This document shows, piece after piece, positions 29,506 to 38,716 of a stretch of DNA of 64,000 nt. Under the pieces are notes generated by a model. That model saw only the letters and a program-made list of their open reading frames with translations, ran no database searches and was not told where the DNA came from. A program made the position numbers and the translations under genes. Numbering within the stretch: the first letter of the stretch is position 1; the number at the start of each line of letters is the position of its first letter. Origin of the DNA: an uncultured Burkholderiales bacterium (lineage in GTDB: Bacteria > Pseudomonadota > Gammaproteobacteria > Burkholderiales > Burkholderiaceae_C); contig CAIQBO010000021.1 in assembly GCA_903870145.1 (NCBI GenBank), positions 1 through 64,000 of the forward strand, read 5' to 3'.

Positions 29506-29970
29506 TCAAAGATAAATTTTTTGCAACAAATGAACCAAAGTTTGCACTTGGGTGGGCGTGAGTTTAGAGCCTACTTCCATTTCCAGCTCGGAGGCCGTCG
29601 CTTCTGCTTGTTTCATGAGTGTGACGCCTTTGCTTGTGGGGTGCAGCCCTACAGCCCGGCCATCGTGCGGGTGGGCTTGTCGTTCCAGCAAACCTTGCGC
29701 TTCAAGCGACTGAATCAAGCCCACCAAGTTGGGGGGCAAAATGTTCAAGGATGAACACAGTTGACGCGAAGTCACGCCAGGGTTGTGCGTGATCACCGAC
29801 ATCACTGAAAAATCAACTGGCCTCAAACCGAACGCAGCCATGCGCTCCATGAAAACGCTGATGACTGCCAAGGCGGCTCTGCGCGAGTTGTAGCCGATCA
29901 AAGTTTGCAAATAAGAGGTATCAACTTTGTCGACGGACAGTGACTTGGGTGGGGATGATATTTGAGTCAA
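29506..29970 (-). CDS. MarR family transcriptional regulator
   Basis: ORF extends to 30069 but overlaps the thioesterase; TTG at 29970 is a plausible start. VMSVITHNPGVTSRQLCSSLNILPPNLVGLIQSLEAQGLLERQAHPHDGRAVGLHPTSKGVTLM. Confidence 0.85.
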   Translation of the reverse strand: MTQISSPPKSLSVDKVDTSYLQTLIGYNSRRAALAVISVFMERMAAFGLRPVDFSVMSVITHNPGVTSRQLCSSLNILPPNLVGLIQSLEAQGLLERQAHPHDGRAVGLHPTSKGVTLMKQAEATASELEMEVGSKLTPTQVQTLVHLLQKIYL

Positions 29971-29990
29971 GAAAAACCCCTGCTGAGAAA

Positions 29991-30428
29991 TTACTGGCAC
30001 AAAGACTGAATGTCTTGGGGCACAGGAATAATTTGGATGCGACCGGGTTGGCCCTGCACATTCATGCAAAAGGCGCGTGTTTCAGTACCTTCACACAAAA
30101 CATCATCCCCCCGCATGACCAGATGCTTGTGGATGAAAACTTTCTCGCGCCACTCGCTCACGCTGGTGTGAATTTGCAGTCGCTCGCCATAGGTGGCGGT
30201 TTTTTTGAAGATGGTGTGAATTTCCAGCAATGGGGTGCCGATGATGCCCGTTGTTTTGACCAGTTCACGCCATGTGGGTACGCCGCATTTGACAAAAAAA
30301 TTAAGAGAAGATGCGTCCATCCATTTGGAAAAATTTGGAAAGAAAACAATGCCAGCGGGATCGCAATCGCCAAACGTGACTTCAATTTCGTAGACAACAG
30401 TTTTATTCATGGGATTGACTTCTCTCAT
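29991..30428 (-). CDS. Acyl-CoA thioesterase (4-hydroxybenzoyl-CoA thioesterase/hotdog fold)
   Basis: YEIEVTFGDCDPAGIVFFPNFSKWMDASSLNFF. Confidence 0.9.
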   Translation of the reverse strand: MREVNPMNKTVVYEIEVTFGDCDPAGIVFFPNFSKWMDASSLNFFVKCGVPTWRELVKTTGIIGTPLLEIHTIFKKTATYGERLQIHTSVSEWREKVFIHKHLVMRGDDVLCEGTETRAFCMNVQGQPGRIQIIPVPQDIQSLCQ

Positions 30429-31189
30429 CGTGGGGCCATGCGCAATGCGCCATCTAGGCGAATGACTTCGCCATTCAAGTGCCCATTGCTGACAATGTGC
30501 GCGGCAAGTTCAGCGAATTCTTCAGGCTTGCCTAAGCGCGCAGGAAAGGGAATGCTGGCGGCCAAAGAGGCTTGCACCGGTTCTGGCAATGTGCGCAGCA
30601 AAGGGGTTGCAAACAAGCCAGGTGCAATGGTACACACGCGAATGCCGTGCTGTGCCAAATCGCGCGCCATGGGCAGCGTCATGCCGGCCACGCCTGCTTT
30701 GGAAGCGCTGTAGGCTTGCTGTCCCACTTGGCCATCAAAGGCCGCCACGGAGGCTGTGAAAACCATGACGCCACGCTCACCATCTTGCATCGGATCAAGT
30801 TTGGCACAGGCAGCGGCAAACACGCGCGCTGCGTTGTAGGTGCCAATCAAATTGACATTGATGACTTTGACAAAATCTTCCAGTGGGGCTGCGTTGCCGT
30901 CTTTGCCCACCACGCGTTTGGCAGAACCAATGCCAGCGATTTGCATCAAAATGCGCGCGCCGCCGTGGGCTTGTGCGGCCTGGGCCACAGCCGCTTCCAT
31001 GCTCTGAGCGCTGGTCACATCGCATTGAATGGCCATGCCGCCGATGTCTTGTGCCACGCGCTGGGCGTTTTCTAAATTCACATCGAGTACCGCCACTTTG
31101 GCGCCCAGACGTGCCAATTCGCGTGCCGTGGCCTCGCCCAAGCCTGAGCCACCCCCCGTGACCAGGGCTGCGTGTCCTTGAATGTTCAT
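30425..31189 (-). CDS. SDR family NAD(P)-dependent oxidoreductase (3-hydroxyacyl-CoA dehydrogenase type-2-like)
   Basis: ALVTGGGSGLGEATARELARLGAKVAVLDVN; QQAYSASKAGVAGMTLPMARDLAQHGIRVCTIAPGLFATPLL. Confidence 0.92.
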   Translation of the reverse strand: MNIQGHAALVTGGGSGLGEATARELARLGAKVAVLDVNLENAQRVAQDIGGMAIQCDVTSAQSMEAAVAQAAQAHGGARILMQIAGIGSAKRVVGKDGNAAPLEDFVKVINVNLIGTYNAARVFAAACAKLDPMQDGERGVMVFTASVAAFDGQVGQQAYSASKAGVAGMTLPMARDLAQHGIRVCTIAPGLFATPLLRTLPEPVQASLAASIPFPARLGKPEEFAELAAHIVSNGHLNGEVIRLDGALRMAPR

Positions 31190-31207
31190 GTTACGTTTCT
31201 TTCTGAT

Positions 31208-32455
31208 TTAAGCCAATGTGTTTTCAATCAACAGTGCAATGCCTTGACCACCACCCACGCACGCGCTGGAGATGCCGTAGCGCAAACCACTGCGCTTCAA
31301 CTCACGCGCCAAGGTGATGGTCAATCGAACGCCGGTAGCGGCCAGTGGATGGCCCAAAGCAATGGCGCCGCCGTTGACATTGAGTTTGCTCAAATCGAGA
31401 CCCAATTCTCGGCCCACAGCCAGTGTCTGCGCGCCTTGGGCTTCGTTGATTTCAAAGCGGGCAATGTCGGCCAGTTTCAAGCCCGTGCGTTCAAGCAGCA
31501 AGCGAATGGCGGGCGCTGGGCCGATGCCCATGATTTCGGGTGGAACACCCACGACGGCTGCAGCCACCAAACGTGCCATCGGTTGGAGGCCATGGGCTTT
31601 GGCATACATGCCAGAGGTGACAACACAAGCGGCAGCCCCGTCAACCAAAGCGGAGCTGTTGCCGCCCGTTTGCACACCGCCTTCGTACACAGACCGCAGT
31701 TTGGCCAGAACATCGGCGGGGGAGATGCGCGGGTGAGTATCTTGCGTGACTTCGGTCACTTTGCCCATCAGCTTGATGCCACGCGCTGCGTAGCCTTCAA
31801 GTTCAAATTTTTCAGTGATCACGGGAATAATTTCTCCCGCTAAAAATCCAGATTGTTGCGCTGCCACGGCTTTGGCAAAAGAGTCTGAAGCAAAAGCATC
31901 GACATCCTGCCTGGAAATTTTGTATGCCTTGGCTAAATTTTCTGCAGTTTGAATCATGTTGATGCCAGGCGCGGGGTCCTTCAAGGCTTCCCACATGTAG
32001 TCCTTGAAGCCAATAGGCGCGCCGAGTTTGAAACCTGTGCGGTGATCAAATGCCGCAATCGGGTTGCGTGTCATGCTCTCAGTTCCCACGACCAAGGCGG
32101 CCTCTGCGGCACCTGATTGAATGTGCTCTCCCGCTTGGCGAAACAATTCAAAGCCGGTGCCGCAAATGCGTTGCGCCATGAGGGCTGGAACTTCGACGGG
32201 CACGCCGGCATACAAACCAATGTGGCGTGGCAAGAAAAATTGATCAAAGTCGCCAGGCGCCATATTCCCGGTGATCACGGAGCCAATCTCAGACGGCGGC
32301 ACACCCGCACGCGTCAATGCTTCGCGTGCAGCCTTGATGCCCAAGTCAGTGGGCGAGATGTGGCCCAGCGCCCCGCAATAGTCGACCATGGGTGTGCGTG
32401 CGCCTTCATGCATCCAAACGTCTTGGTAGGCGTTGAAAAAACCTTTGAAGCTCAT
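31208..32455 (-). CDS. Acetyl-CoA acyltransferase / thiolase family
   Basis: ALMAQRICGTGFELFRQAGEHI; NVNGGAIALGHPLAATGVRLTITLARELKRSGLRYGISSACVGGGQGIALLIE. Confidence 0.93.
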   Translation of the reverse strand: MSFKGFFNAYQDVWMHEGARTPMVDYCGALGHISPTDLGIKAAREALTRAGVPPSEIGSVITGNMAPGDFDQFFLPRHIGLYAGVPVEVPALMAQRICGTGFELFRQAGEHIQSGAAEAALVVGTESMTRNPIAAFDHRTGFKLGAPIGFKDYMWEALKDPAPGINMIQTAENLAKAYKISRQDVDAFASDSFAKAVAAQQSGFLAGEIIPVITEKFELEGYAARGIKLMGKVTEVTQDTHPRISPADVLAKLRSVYEGGVQTGGNSSALVDGAAACVVTSGMYAKAHGLQPMARLVAAAVVGVPPEIMGIGPAPAIRLLLERTGLKLADIARFEINEAQGAQTLAVGRELGLDLSKLNVNGGAIALGHPLAATGVRLTITLARELKRSGLRYGISSACVGGGQGIALLIENTLA

Positions 32456-32482
32456 ATGCTATTTTCTTTGAATGGTGGAGAT

Positions 32483-34336
32483 TCAAATGCTGGGTTTGAC
32501 AATGAAGTGCAGGCGATCTTCATGCAGGGCCAGCACTGTATCTGCCCTGTGCTTTAACACCGAGCCTTGGTTGATCGATCCTTTGTCAGTGATCTCGCCT
32601 TTGTCGATCGTGGGGGGCTCTGACAGCAAGCAAAGCCGGGCGATGCGGCTGGCACTGCCGGTTGCGGCCTTGAAGAGGTCATCAACGATTTTTTGAAATT
32701 GGAGCAAAACTGGCGCACTGTTCAAAACATCGGACATGGCGGTTTGGGCTGACAGCCCACTGAGGGTGCGAACTGCAGGGGTGCAAAACACCATGGCGCC
32801 GACTTCGTTCATGTTGATGCCCGTCAGCACCACGTCTTGAATGTAGGGGGCGCCTGCCGCAATGATCTTGCTGCGCAAAGGGCCAACGCTGACAAAAGTG
32901 CCCGTGGCCAATTTGAAATCTTCGGCAATTCTCCCATCGAATTTCAAACCCAAATGCACATCGGTTTCGTCAATCCATTTGACCGCGTCGCCCGTGCGAA
33001 AGAATCCTTCGTCATCAAAAGAATTGGCTGTTTCTTCGGGGTTGCGCCAATAACCGGGTGTGACATTGGGGCCGCGGTAGCGCACTTCTGTTTTGCCATC
33101 GGTATCTACCAACTTTAACTCTAACCCTGGAGTGGGAACACCCAGATCACCGGCGCGCACATGGGGGCTGGTGACAAAAATTCCGAAAGGCCCTGACTCT
33201 GTCATACCAAGACCAGTGGCCATCACAATGCGCTGGCCAATTTCTCTCTCTTGTGATTCGTACAAACTGTCCCACACAGGTTGAGCCAAAGCTGCACCTG
33301 CATAGAAAAACATTTTCACGCGAGACAGTAAATTTTTGCGCAGCGCATCGTCATGTTTCATGGCCAATGCGATGGCCTCAAAACCTGTGGGCACGTTGAA
33401 ATAAACAGTAGGCGCAATCTCTCGCAAATTGCGCAAGGTCTCGTGCATCAAGGTGGGTGTCGGTTTGCCATCGTCGATGTACAAAGTTCCGCCGTGAAAA
33501 ATCACCATGCCAAAGTTGTGGTTTCCGCCAAATGTGTGATTCCATGGCAGCCAGTCAACCAGCACCAAGGGTTCTTCTGCCAACACCGGCATGGACTGAG
33601 TCATTTGCTGTTGGTTGGCACACCACAAACGTTGTGTGTTGATCACCGCTTTGGGCATCTTGGTCGACCCACTGGTGAATAAAAATTTCACAATGGTGTC
33701 GGGGCCAGTCGCGGCGATAGCAGCTTCAACTTGTGGAGTGGCGGGGGTGGCGCACAGTGAGGCAAAGGATGTGACGCTGCGCCCTGGCACGACGCCTTCG
33801 TGCATGAGCACTTCCAAGTCTGCAGGCACTGTGGCTGCAATGGCCTTGGCGTAGCGAGCGTCACTGGCGAAAACCAAACCCGGAGTGACGGTGCGCATCA
33901 CGTGCTTGAGTTTGTCGAAGTCTTGGCTGATCAACGAATAGGGGGGTGAGGTGGGCACAAAGGGCACGCCGGCCAGCATGCAGCCCAGGGCCAGCAAGCC
34001 ATGTTCCAAGCTGTTTTCACTCAAGATCACCACTGGGCGCTCTTGGCTCAAACCTCGGTGGATCAAACCCTGCGCAATGCTGCGTGCAGTTTGCCAAGCT
34101 TGCGCATAAGTGATGTGCTGCCAATCGCCCAACTTGCTGTCGGCAAGCTGGACGCGCCTGGCCATCCAACTGCGAAGAGGCGCAGCGCTGGCCCAGTGTT
34201 CAAAGCGATCCGTCAAGCGATCGGGAAATGTTTTCAGTGATTGATCGGCGCTGAGGTAGTGAGTGCCTGGCACACCGTCTTGCAAAGTCACACGCGTCAC
34301 ACCAAAATGCAAGGGCCGAAATGGAGCTGCGCACAT
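32483..34336 (-). CDS. Feruloyl-CoA synthase-like AMP-dependent acyl-CoA ligase
   Basis: ORF to 34426, likely start MCAAPFRPLHFGVTRVTLQDG at 34336; KFLFTSGSTKMPKAVINTQRLWCANQQQM; WLPWNHTFGGNHNFGMV. Confidence 0.85.
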   Translation of the reverse strand: MCAAPFRPLHFGVTRVTLQDGVPGTHYLSADQSLKTFPDRLTDRFEHWASAAPLRSWMARRVQLADSKLGDWQHITYAQAWQTARSIAQGLIHRGLSQERPVVILSENSLEHGLLALGCMLAGVPFVPTSPPYSLISQDFDKLKHVMRTVTPGLVFASDARYAKAIAATVPADLEVLMHEGVVPGRSVTSFASLCATPATPQVEAAIAATGPDTIVKFLFTSGSTKMPKAVINTQRLWCANQQQMTQSMPVLAEEPLVLVDWLPWNHTFGGNHNFGMVIFHGGTLYIDDGKPTPTLMHETLRNLREIAPTVYFNVPTGFEAIALAMKHDDALRKNLLSRVKMFFYAGAALAQPVWDSLYESQEREIGQRIVMATGLGMTESGPFGIFVTSPHVRAGDLGVPTPGLELKLVDTDGKTEVRYRGPNVTPGYWRNPEETANSFDDEGFFRTGDAVKWIDETDVHLGLKFDGRIAEDFKLATGTFVSVGPLRSKIIAAGAPYIQDVVLTGINMNEVGAMVFCTPAVRTLSGLSAQTAMSDVLNSAPVLLQFQKIVDDLFKAATGSASRIARLCLLSEPPTIDKGEITDKGSINQGSVLKHRADTVLALHEDRLHFIVKPSI

Positions 34337-34346
34337 GGCCAAGCCC

Positions 34347-35153
34347 TTAGCTTTTCTGAACCTTGGCGGCCTTGCCATCCAAGAAGGCTTTGACACGCAA
34401 TTTGGCTTGTGGATCGGCTTGGGCAATCGATGACATCAAGGCCTCGGTCAATAAACCATGATCGGCCGATTGCTCCGCAATGCGTGGCAGTGCGTGCATC
34501 AAGGCGTAATTGGTCAGGGGTGCATTCTGGGCAATTCGCTGGGCCAATTCAAGGGCTTTGGCCAGCGCAGTTCCTGTTGGCACGAGGTATTGCGCCAAGC
34601 CAATGCGCTCCCCATCGACTGCGTTGTAAACGCGGCCAGTCATCATCATGTCGGTCATGCGCGCCACACCAATTAATTTGGGAATGCGCACAGAACCGCC
34701 ACCGCCGACAAAAATGCCGCGCGTACCTTCGGGTAAAGCATAAAAAGTGCTTTCGTCGGCCACTCTGATATGGCAGGCGCTGGCCAATTCCAATCCTCCC
34801 CCGACAACCGCGCCGTGCAGCGCTGCCACCACGGGCACGCGGCCCATTTGGATGGCCTCCAAAGCGACGTGCCAGCTGCGGGAGTGGTGCATGCCTTGCC
34901 CAGCATCACGCTCTTTCAGTTCTGATAAATCCAGTCCAGCACAAAAGTGCGCACCATCGCCGTGGATCACAGCTGCCATGGCGCTTTCGGGTAAATTTTG
35001 AAAGACATCGCGCAAGGCTTGTACCAAACCATCGTTCAGAGCATTGCGTTTGGCCGCGCGACTCAATCGCACAATCGCCACTGCGCCATGCATCTCGAAA
35101 GAAATCCCGTTTTGCTCGGCTTGGCTGAGCAGGGGGTGGAGATCATTTTTCAT
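34347..35153 (-). CDS. Crotonase / enoyl-CoA hydratase family protein
   Basis: AIVRLSRAAKRNALNDGLVQALRDVF; HGDGAHFCAGLDLSEL; GAVVGGGLELASACHIRVADESTFYALPEGTRGIFVGGGGS. Confidence 0.92.
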   Translation of the reverse strand: MKNDLHPLLSQAEQNGISFEMHGAVAIVRLSRAAKRNALNDGLVQALRDVFQNLPESAMAAVIHGDGAHFCAGLDLSELKERDAGQGMHHSRSWHVALEAIQMGRVPVVAALHGAVVGGGLELASACHIRVADESTFYALPEGTRGIFVGGGGSVRIPKLIGVARMTDMMMTGRVYNAVDGERIGLAQYLVPTGTALAKALELAQRIAQNAPLTNYALMHALPRIAEQSADHGLLTEALMSSIAQADPQAKLRVKAFLDGKAAKVQKS

Positions 35154-35194
35154 GGGGAACTCTGGGAGTCTGCCGGTGTTGAAATGGCAATAAT

Positions 35195-35209
35195 GTTATT
35201 GTTAATAAC
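35195..35209. promoter_or_regulatory. MarR-operator-like dyad GTTATT-GTT-AATAAC upstream of the crotonase operon
   Basis: Perfect 6-3-6 inverted repeat 42 bp upstream of the first gene of a run ending in a marR-family gene. Confidence 0.5.
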
Positions 35210-35292
35210 GATATTTTGCTTCAAATGAGCAATTTACTTCCTAGGGTTTCCCCTGAATTCATCCAATAAATGGCGACAAAGAGCAATGCGTG

Positions 35293-36111
35293 TTACTGGC
35301 CAACCAAAGCAAAGTGTTCAGTGTTCTTTTCCAGCCATTGCTCAGACAAACTGGCATCTTGTTCATTGGGATGAAAGTCGGCTGATTTGTAACGCTTCCA
35401 GTGGCCAAAATTGCTTGTGAGCATGCCATCCTTGGACAAGAGCAATTGATACCCGCTGCGCCATGTGCCCAGCTTGAACAAACTGCCGTCATGCCAAAGG
35501 TTACGAACTGTTTGCCTGAACAAGTCATACAGAAAATGGAGGGTGACGTAATGGAACAATCGAATGCGCCAAGCATCATTGCCACCCAGTGCTTTGTAAA
35601 TATCAAAGGCGGTGCTGCGGTGTTCAGACTCTTCAGCACAGTGCCAAAGCCACATGGTTTGCAAGCGCGCTTGGGAGCCCTTCAAAACTTCAGGGTGTTG
35701 CAGCATCCACTGTGCAAAGATGGCTGTGAAGTGTTCGGTCGCTGCGGTCACGCCCACATGCATACGCACATCAAGGTGAGCATTTTTTTCCAGTCGCACG
35801 CTGGATCGTTTTGCAATTTCATTGGTCAAGCCTTGGCTGCTCAAGTGGTCATTGAACAAACCATGAAGCCGCCTGTGGGTGGCCTCTTGTCCAATAAAAC
35901 CTTGGACTTCGGGGGTCAAACGCTCACGCTGTGCGTCGGGCAAGGATTTGAGGCCTGCGCGCACGGAGTCGATGAAAAATTGCTCACCCACAGGAAAGCT
36001 CATGGAAAGCGCATTGAAAAATGCTGATCGAAATGCATCACCCCCGCACCAGCGCGCTTCAAAGGGCGTGCTCAGGTCAATCAGCAATTTACGAACAACG
36101 AGTTGCGACAT
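35293..36111 (-). CDS. PF10118-type metal-dependent hydrolase
   Basis: FIGQEATHRRLHGLFN and WHCAEESEHRSTAFDIYKALGG (ExxH metal-binding pattern). Confidence 0.8.
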   Translation of the reverse strand: MSQLVVRKLLIDLSTPFEARWCGGDAFRSAFFNALSMSFPVGEQFFIDSVRAGLKSLPDAQRERLTPEVQGFIGQEATHRRLHGLFNDHLSSQGLTNEIAKRSSVRLEKNAHLDVRMHVGVTAATEHFTAIFAQWMLQHPEVLKGSQARLQTMWLWHCAEESEHRSTAFDIYKALGGNDAWRIRLFHYVTLHFLYDLFRQTVRNLWHDGSLFKLGTWRSGYQLLLSKDGMLTSNFGHWKRYKSADFHPNEQDASLSEQWLEKNTEHFALVGQ

Positions 36112-36237
36112 GATTTCTTTCTACCAAGAAGGACTTGCCTAAGGGAAAAACCTAGCCAGATAAGGCATTTGGGTGCGGTCAACGCCATATTTTACCTAGA
36201 CAATCAAAACTCCTTTGACATCTGCAGGAATGAAACT

Positions 36238-37917
36238 ATGGCGACCTCACAATTGATTCTCGACTATGTCTATGGCCACGAGGTCAACCTACCTGACAGA
36301 GTCTTTATGACCCAGCCAACAGGAGCGGGCCACGTGGTGGACTACACCTGGAAGCAAACCATGGACCAAGCACGGCGCATGGCCGCGCACATTCAGTCAC
36401 AAAATTTTGAGCCCGGTGCACGCATTGCGATTTTGTCGAAAAACTGCGCTCACTTCATCATGGCCGAATTGGCCATTTGGATGGCCGGTGGAACCACGGT
36501 GGCGATCTTCCCCACTGAAACCGCAGAGACCATCGCGTTTGTGCTTGAGCACAGCGGCGCCAGCATGCTGTTCGTAGGCAAGTTAGACACATGGGAGCAG
36601 CAAGCATCGGCTGTGCCCTCTGACCTGCCGTGCATTGCGTTCCCATTGGCGCCGAAGACTAAGTTTGAAAGTTGGGATCCAGTGATTGCAAGAACTGCAG
36701 CACTGAGTGGCAAGGTGCAGCGCGCGCCCACGGACATCGGGATTTTGATGTACACATCCGGCTCAACCGGCCAGCCCAAAGGCGTGATGCACAGTTTTGA
36801 GCGCATCACGGCGGCCAGCGTGGGCATCATGAACAATTTGATGGAGCCCATTGGCGATCGGGACGACGGCCGCATACTTTCTTATTTGCCGCTGGCCCAT
36901 GTGTTTGAGCGCGCTTGGGTGGAGTGCTCATCCTTGGTGTACGGAAAAACGCATTTATTTTTTGCTGAATCCTTAGACACTTTTCTGCAAGATCTCAACC
37001 GTTGTAAACCAACACTTTTCATCTCGGTTCCCCGCCTGTGGTTGAAATTCCAGCAAGGTGTATTTGCCAAAATGCCACCGAAAAAACTGGACTTTTTGCT
37101 GAGCATTCCCATCTTGGGCAAAGTGGTCAGTCGCAAGATTCTCAAGGGCCTGGGTTTGGACCAAGCGCTGACCGCAGGCAGTGGCTCGGCGCCCATTCCT
37201 GCCGAGTTGATCAACTGGTACCGCCGGTTAGGCTTGAACCTGATCGAAGGCTACGCCATGACCGAAGATTTTGCCTACTCCCACAACTCTACGCCCGCTA
37301 TCAATGCGCCTGGCTGCGTCGGTGTGCCGCTTCCCGGCGTGCAAGCGCGCATCAGCGAGCAAGGTGAGATTTTGATCAAGTCACCCGGACAATTGGTGGG
37401 CTACTACAAGAGGCCAGATTTGGACGCTGAAGTCTTCACCGAAGACGGATTTTTCCGCACGGGAGATCAAGGCGAACAAAGGGCCGATGGCTTGCTCAAA
37501 ATCACCGGTCGTTTGAAAGAGTTGTTCAAAACTTCCAAGGGCAAATACGTAGCGCCTGCGCCGATAGAAAACAAACTCAACGCCCACCCCTTGATTGAAG
37601 TGAGCATTGTTTCGGGTGTCGCTCAGCCTGCGGCCTATGCCATGGTGGTGCTGGCCGAAGACATCCGGGCACAAGGGCAAGACCCAGCTGTTCGGGCGCG
37701 TGTTGAAAGTGAGCTGGGCGAATTGTTGAAACAAGTCAATTCAGAATTGGCAGATTACGAACAACTGCGCATGCTTGTCATTGCCAAAGAGGTTTGGTCC
37801 ATTGAAAACGGCCTCCTAACGCCAACCATGAAAATCAAGCGCAACCGAATTGAGTCAGCCGTTGAAACTCAGGTCGAAGCTTGGTACGGCAAAAGCGGTA
37901 TGGTGTTCTGGGCGTGA
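36238..37917 (+). CDS. Long-chain fatty-acid-CoA ligase-type AMP-binding protein
   Basis: ORF from 36103, likely start MATSQLILDYVYGHEV at 36238; ILMYTSGSTGQPKGVMHSFERI; LIEGYAMTEDFAYSHN; ITGRLKELFKTSKGKYVAPAPIENKL. Confidence 0.9.
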   Translation: MATSQLILDYVYGHEVNLPDRVFMTQPTGAGHVVDYTWKQTMDQARRMAAHIQSQNFEPGARIAILSKNCAHFIMAELAIWMAGGTTVAIFPTETAETIAFVLEHSGASMLFVGKLDTWEQQASAVPSDLPCIAFPLAPKTKFESWDPVIARTAALSGKVQRAPTDIGILMYTSGSTGQPKGVMHSFERITAASVGIMNNLMEPIGDRDDGRILSYLPLAHVFERAWVECSSLVYGKTHLFFAESLDTFLQDLNRCKPTLFISVPRLWLKFQQGVFAKMPPKKLDFLLSIPILGKVVSRKILKGLGLDQALTAGSGSAPIPAELINWYRRLGLNLIEGYAMTEDFAYSHNSTPAINAPGCVGVPLPGVQARISEQGEILIKSPGQLVGYYKRPDLDAEVFTEDGFFRTGDQGEQRADGLLKITGRLKELFKTSKGKYVAPAPIENKLNAHPLIEVSIVSGVAQPAAYAMVVLAEDIRAQGQDPAVRARVESELGELLKQVNSELADYEQLRMLVIAKEVWSIENGLLTPTMKIKRNRIESAVETQVEAWYGKSGMVFWA

Positions 37918-37960
37918 GCAGGAGCAGCCTCTGGCGCCACACCATGGCACAGGGCGAAGT

Positions 37961-38716
37961 TCAATCCAGTGCGCGTCCTTCGCCTTTTTCTTCAATCGTT
38001 TGACCATCTCTGATGTGGTAAATCCGCTTGAAGGTCGGAATGATTTTCTCATCGTGCGTGACCACGATGATGGCGGTCTGAGCTTGTTGCGCCATTGCAT
38101 TCAAAATTTTCATAACGGCCAGAGCCCGCTCGCTGTCTAAGGGGGCAGTGGGCTCATCGGCCAATATCACTGGAGGGCGGTTGGCCAAGGCTCTTGCAAT
38201 GGAGACACGCTGCTGCTCACCGCCTGAGAGTTCAGAAGGCTGTGCTTTGGCGCGGTGAGCCACATCCAAAGCGCTGAGCAATTCCCAAGCACGCTGGCGC
38301 GCCAAACCATTGGGCTCACCAGCCAGCATCGGCAACAAGGCCACGTTGTCCGTGACGTCTAAAAAAGGGATCAAGTAGGGCGCTTGAAATACGAAGCCAA
38401 TGCTGTCTCTGCGAAGCGCGCGCAGGTCTGTTATTTTCCAACCATTGTCATAAATCACTTGGCCGCCCAATGTCATGCGGCCTGCAGTCGGCTCGATGAT
38501 AGCGCCCAAACATTTGAGCAAAGTGCTTTTGCCCGATCCCGAAGGTCCCACCAAGCCCACCACTTCACCGGGCCCTACTGTCATATTGACATGTTTGAGA
38601 GCTTCAACGGCTGTGTCTCCTTGGCCATAAACCTTGCGCAGACCTTCAATCACAATGCCGCCCACAGCAGGCAGAGCAGAGCTGGTTTTATCAAGGACGG
38701 GCATGGCGTTGATCAC
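37961..38716 (-). CDS. ABC transporter ATP-binding protein (LolD/MacB/DevA type)
   Basis: [61 protein letters not shown]. Confidence 0.93.
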   Translation of the reverse strand: MINAMPVLDKTSSALPAVGGIVIEGLRKVYGQGDTAVEALKHVNMTVGPGEVVGLVGPSGSGKSTLLKCLGAIIEPTAGRMTLGGQVIYDNGWKITDLRALRRDSIGFVFQAPYLIPFLDVTDNVALLPMLAGEPNGLARQRAWELLSALDVAHRAKAQPSELSGGEQQRVSIARALANRPPVILADEPTAPLDSERALAVMKILNAMAQQAQTAIIVVTHDEKIIPTFKRIYHIRDGQTIEEKGEGRALD

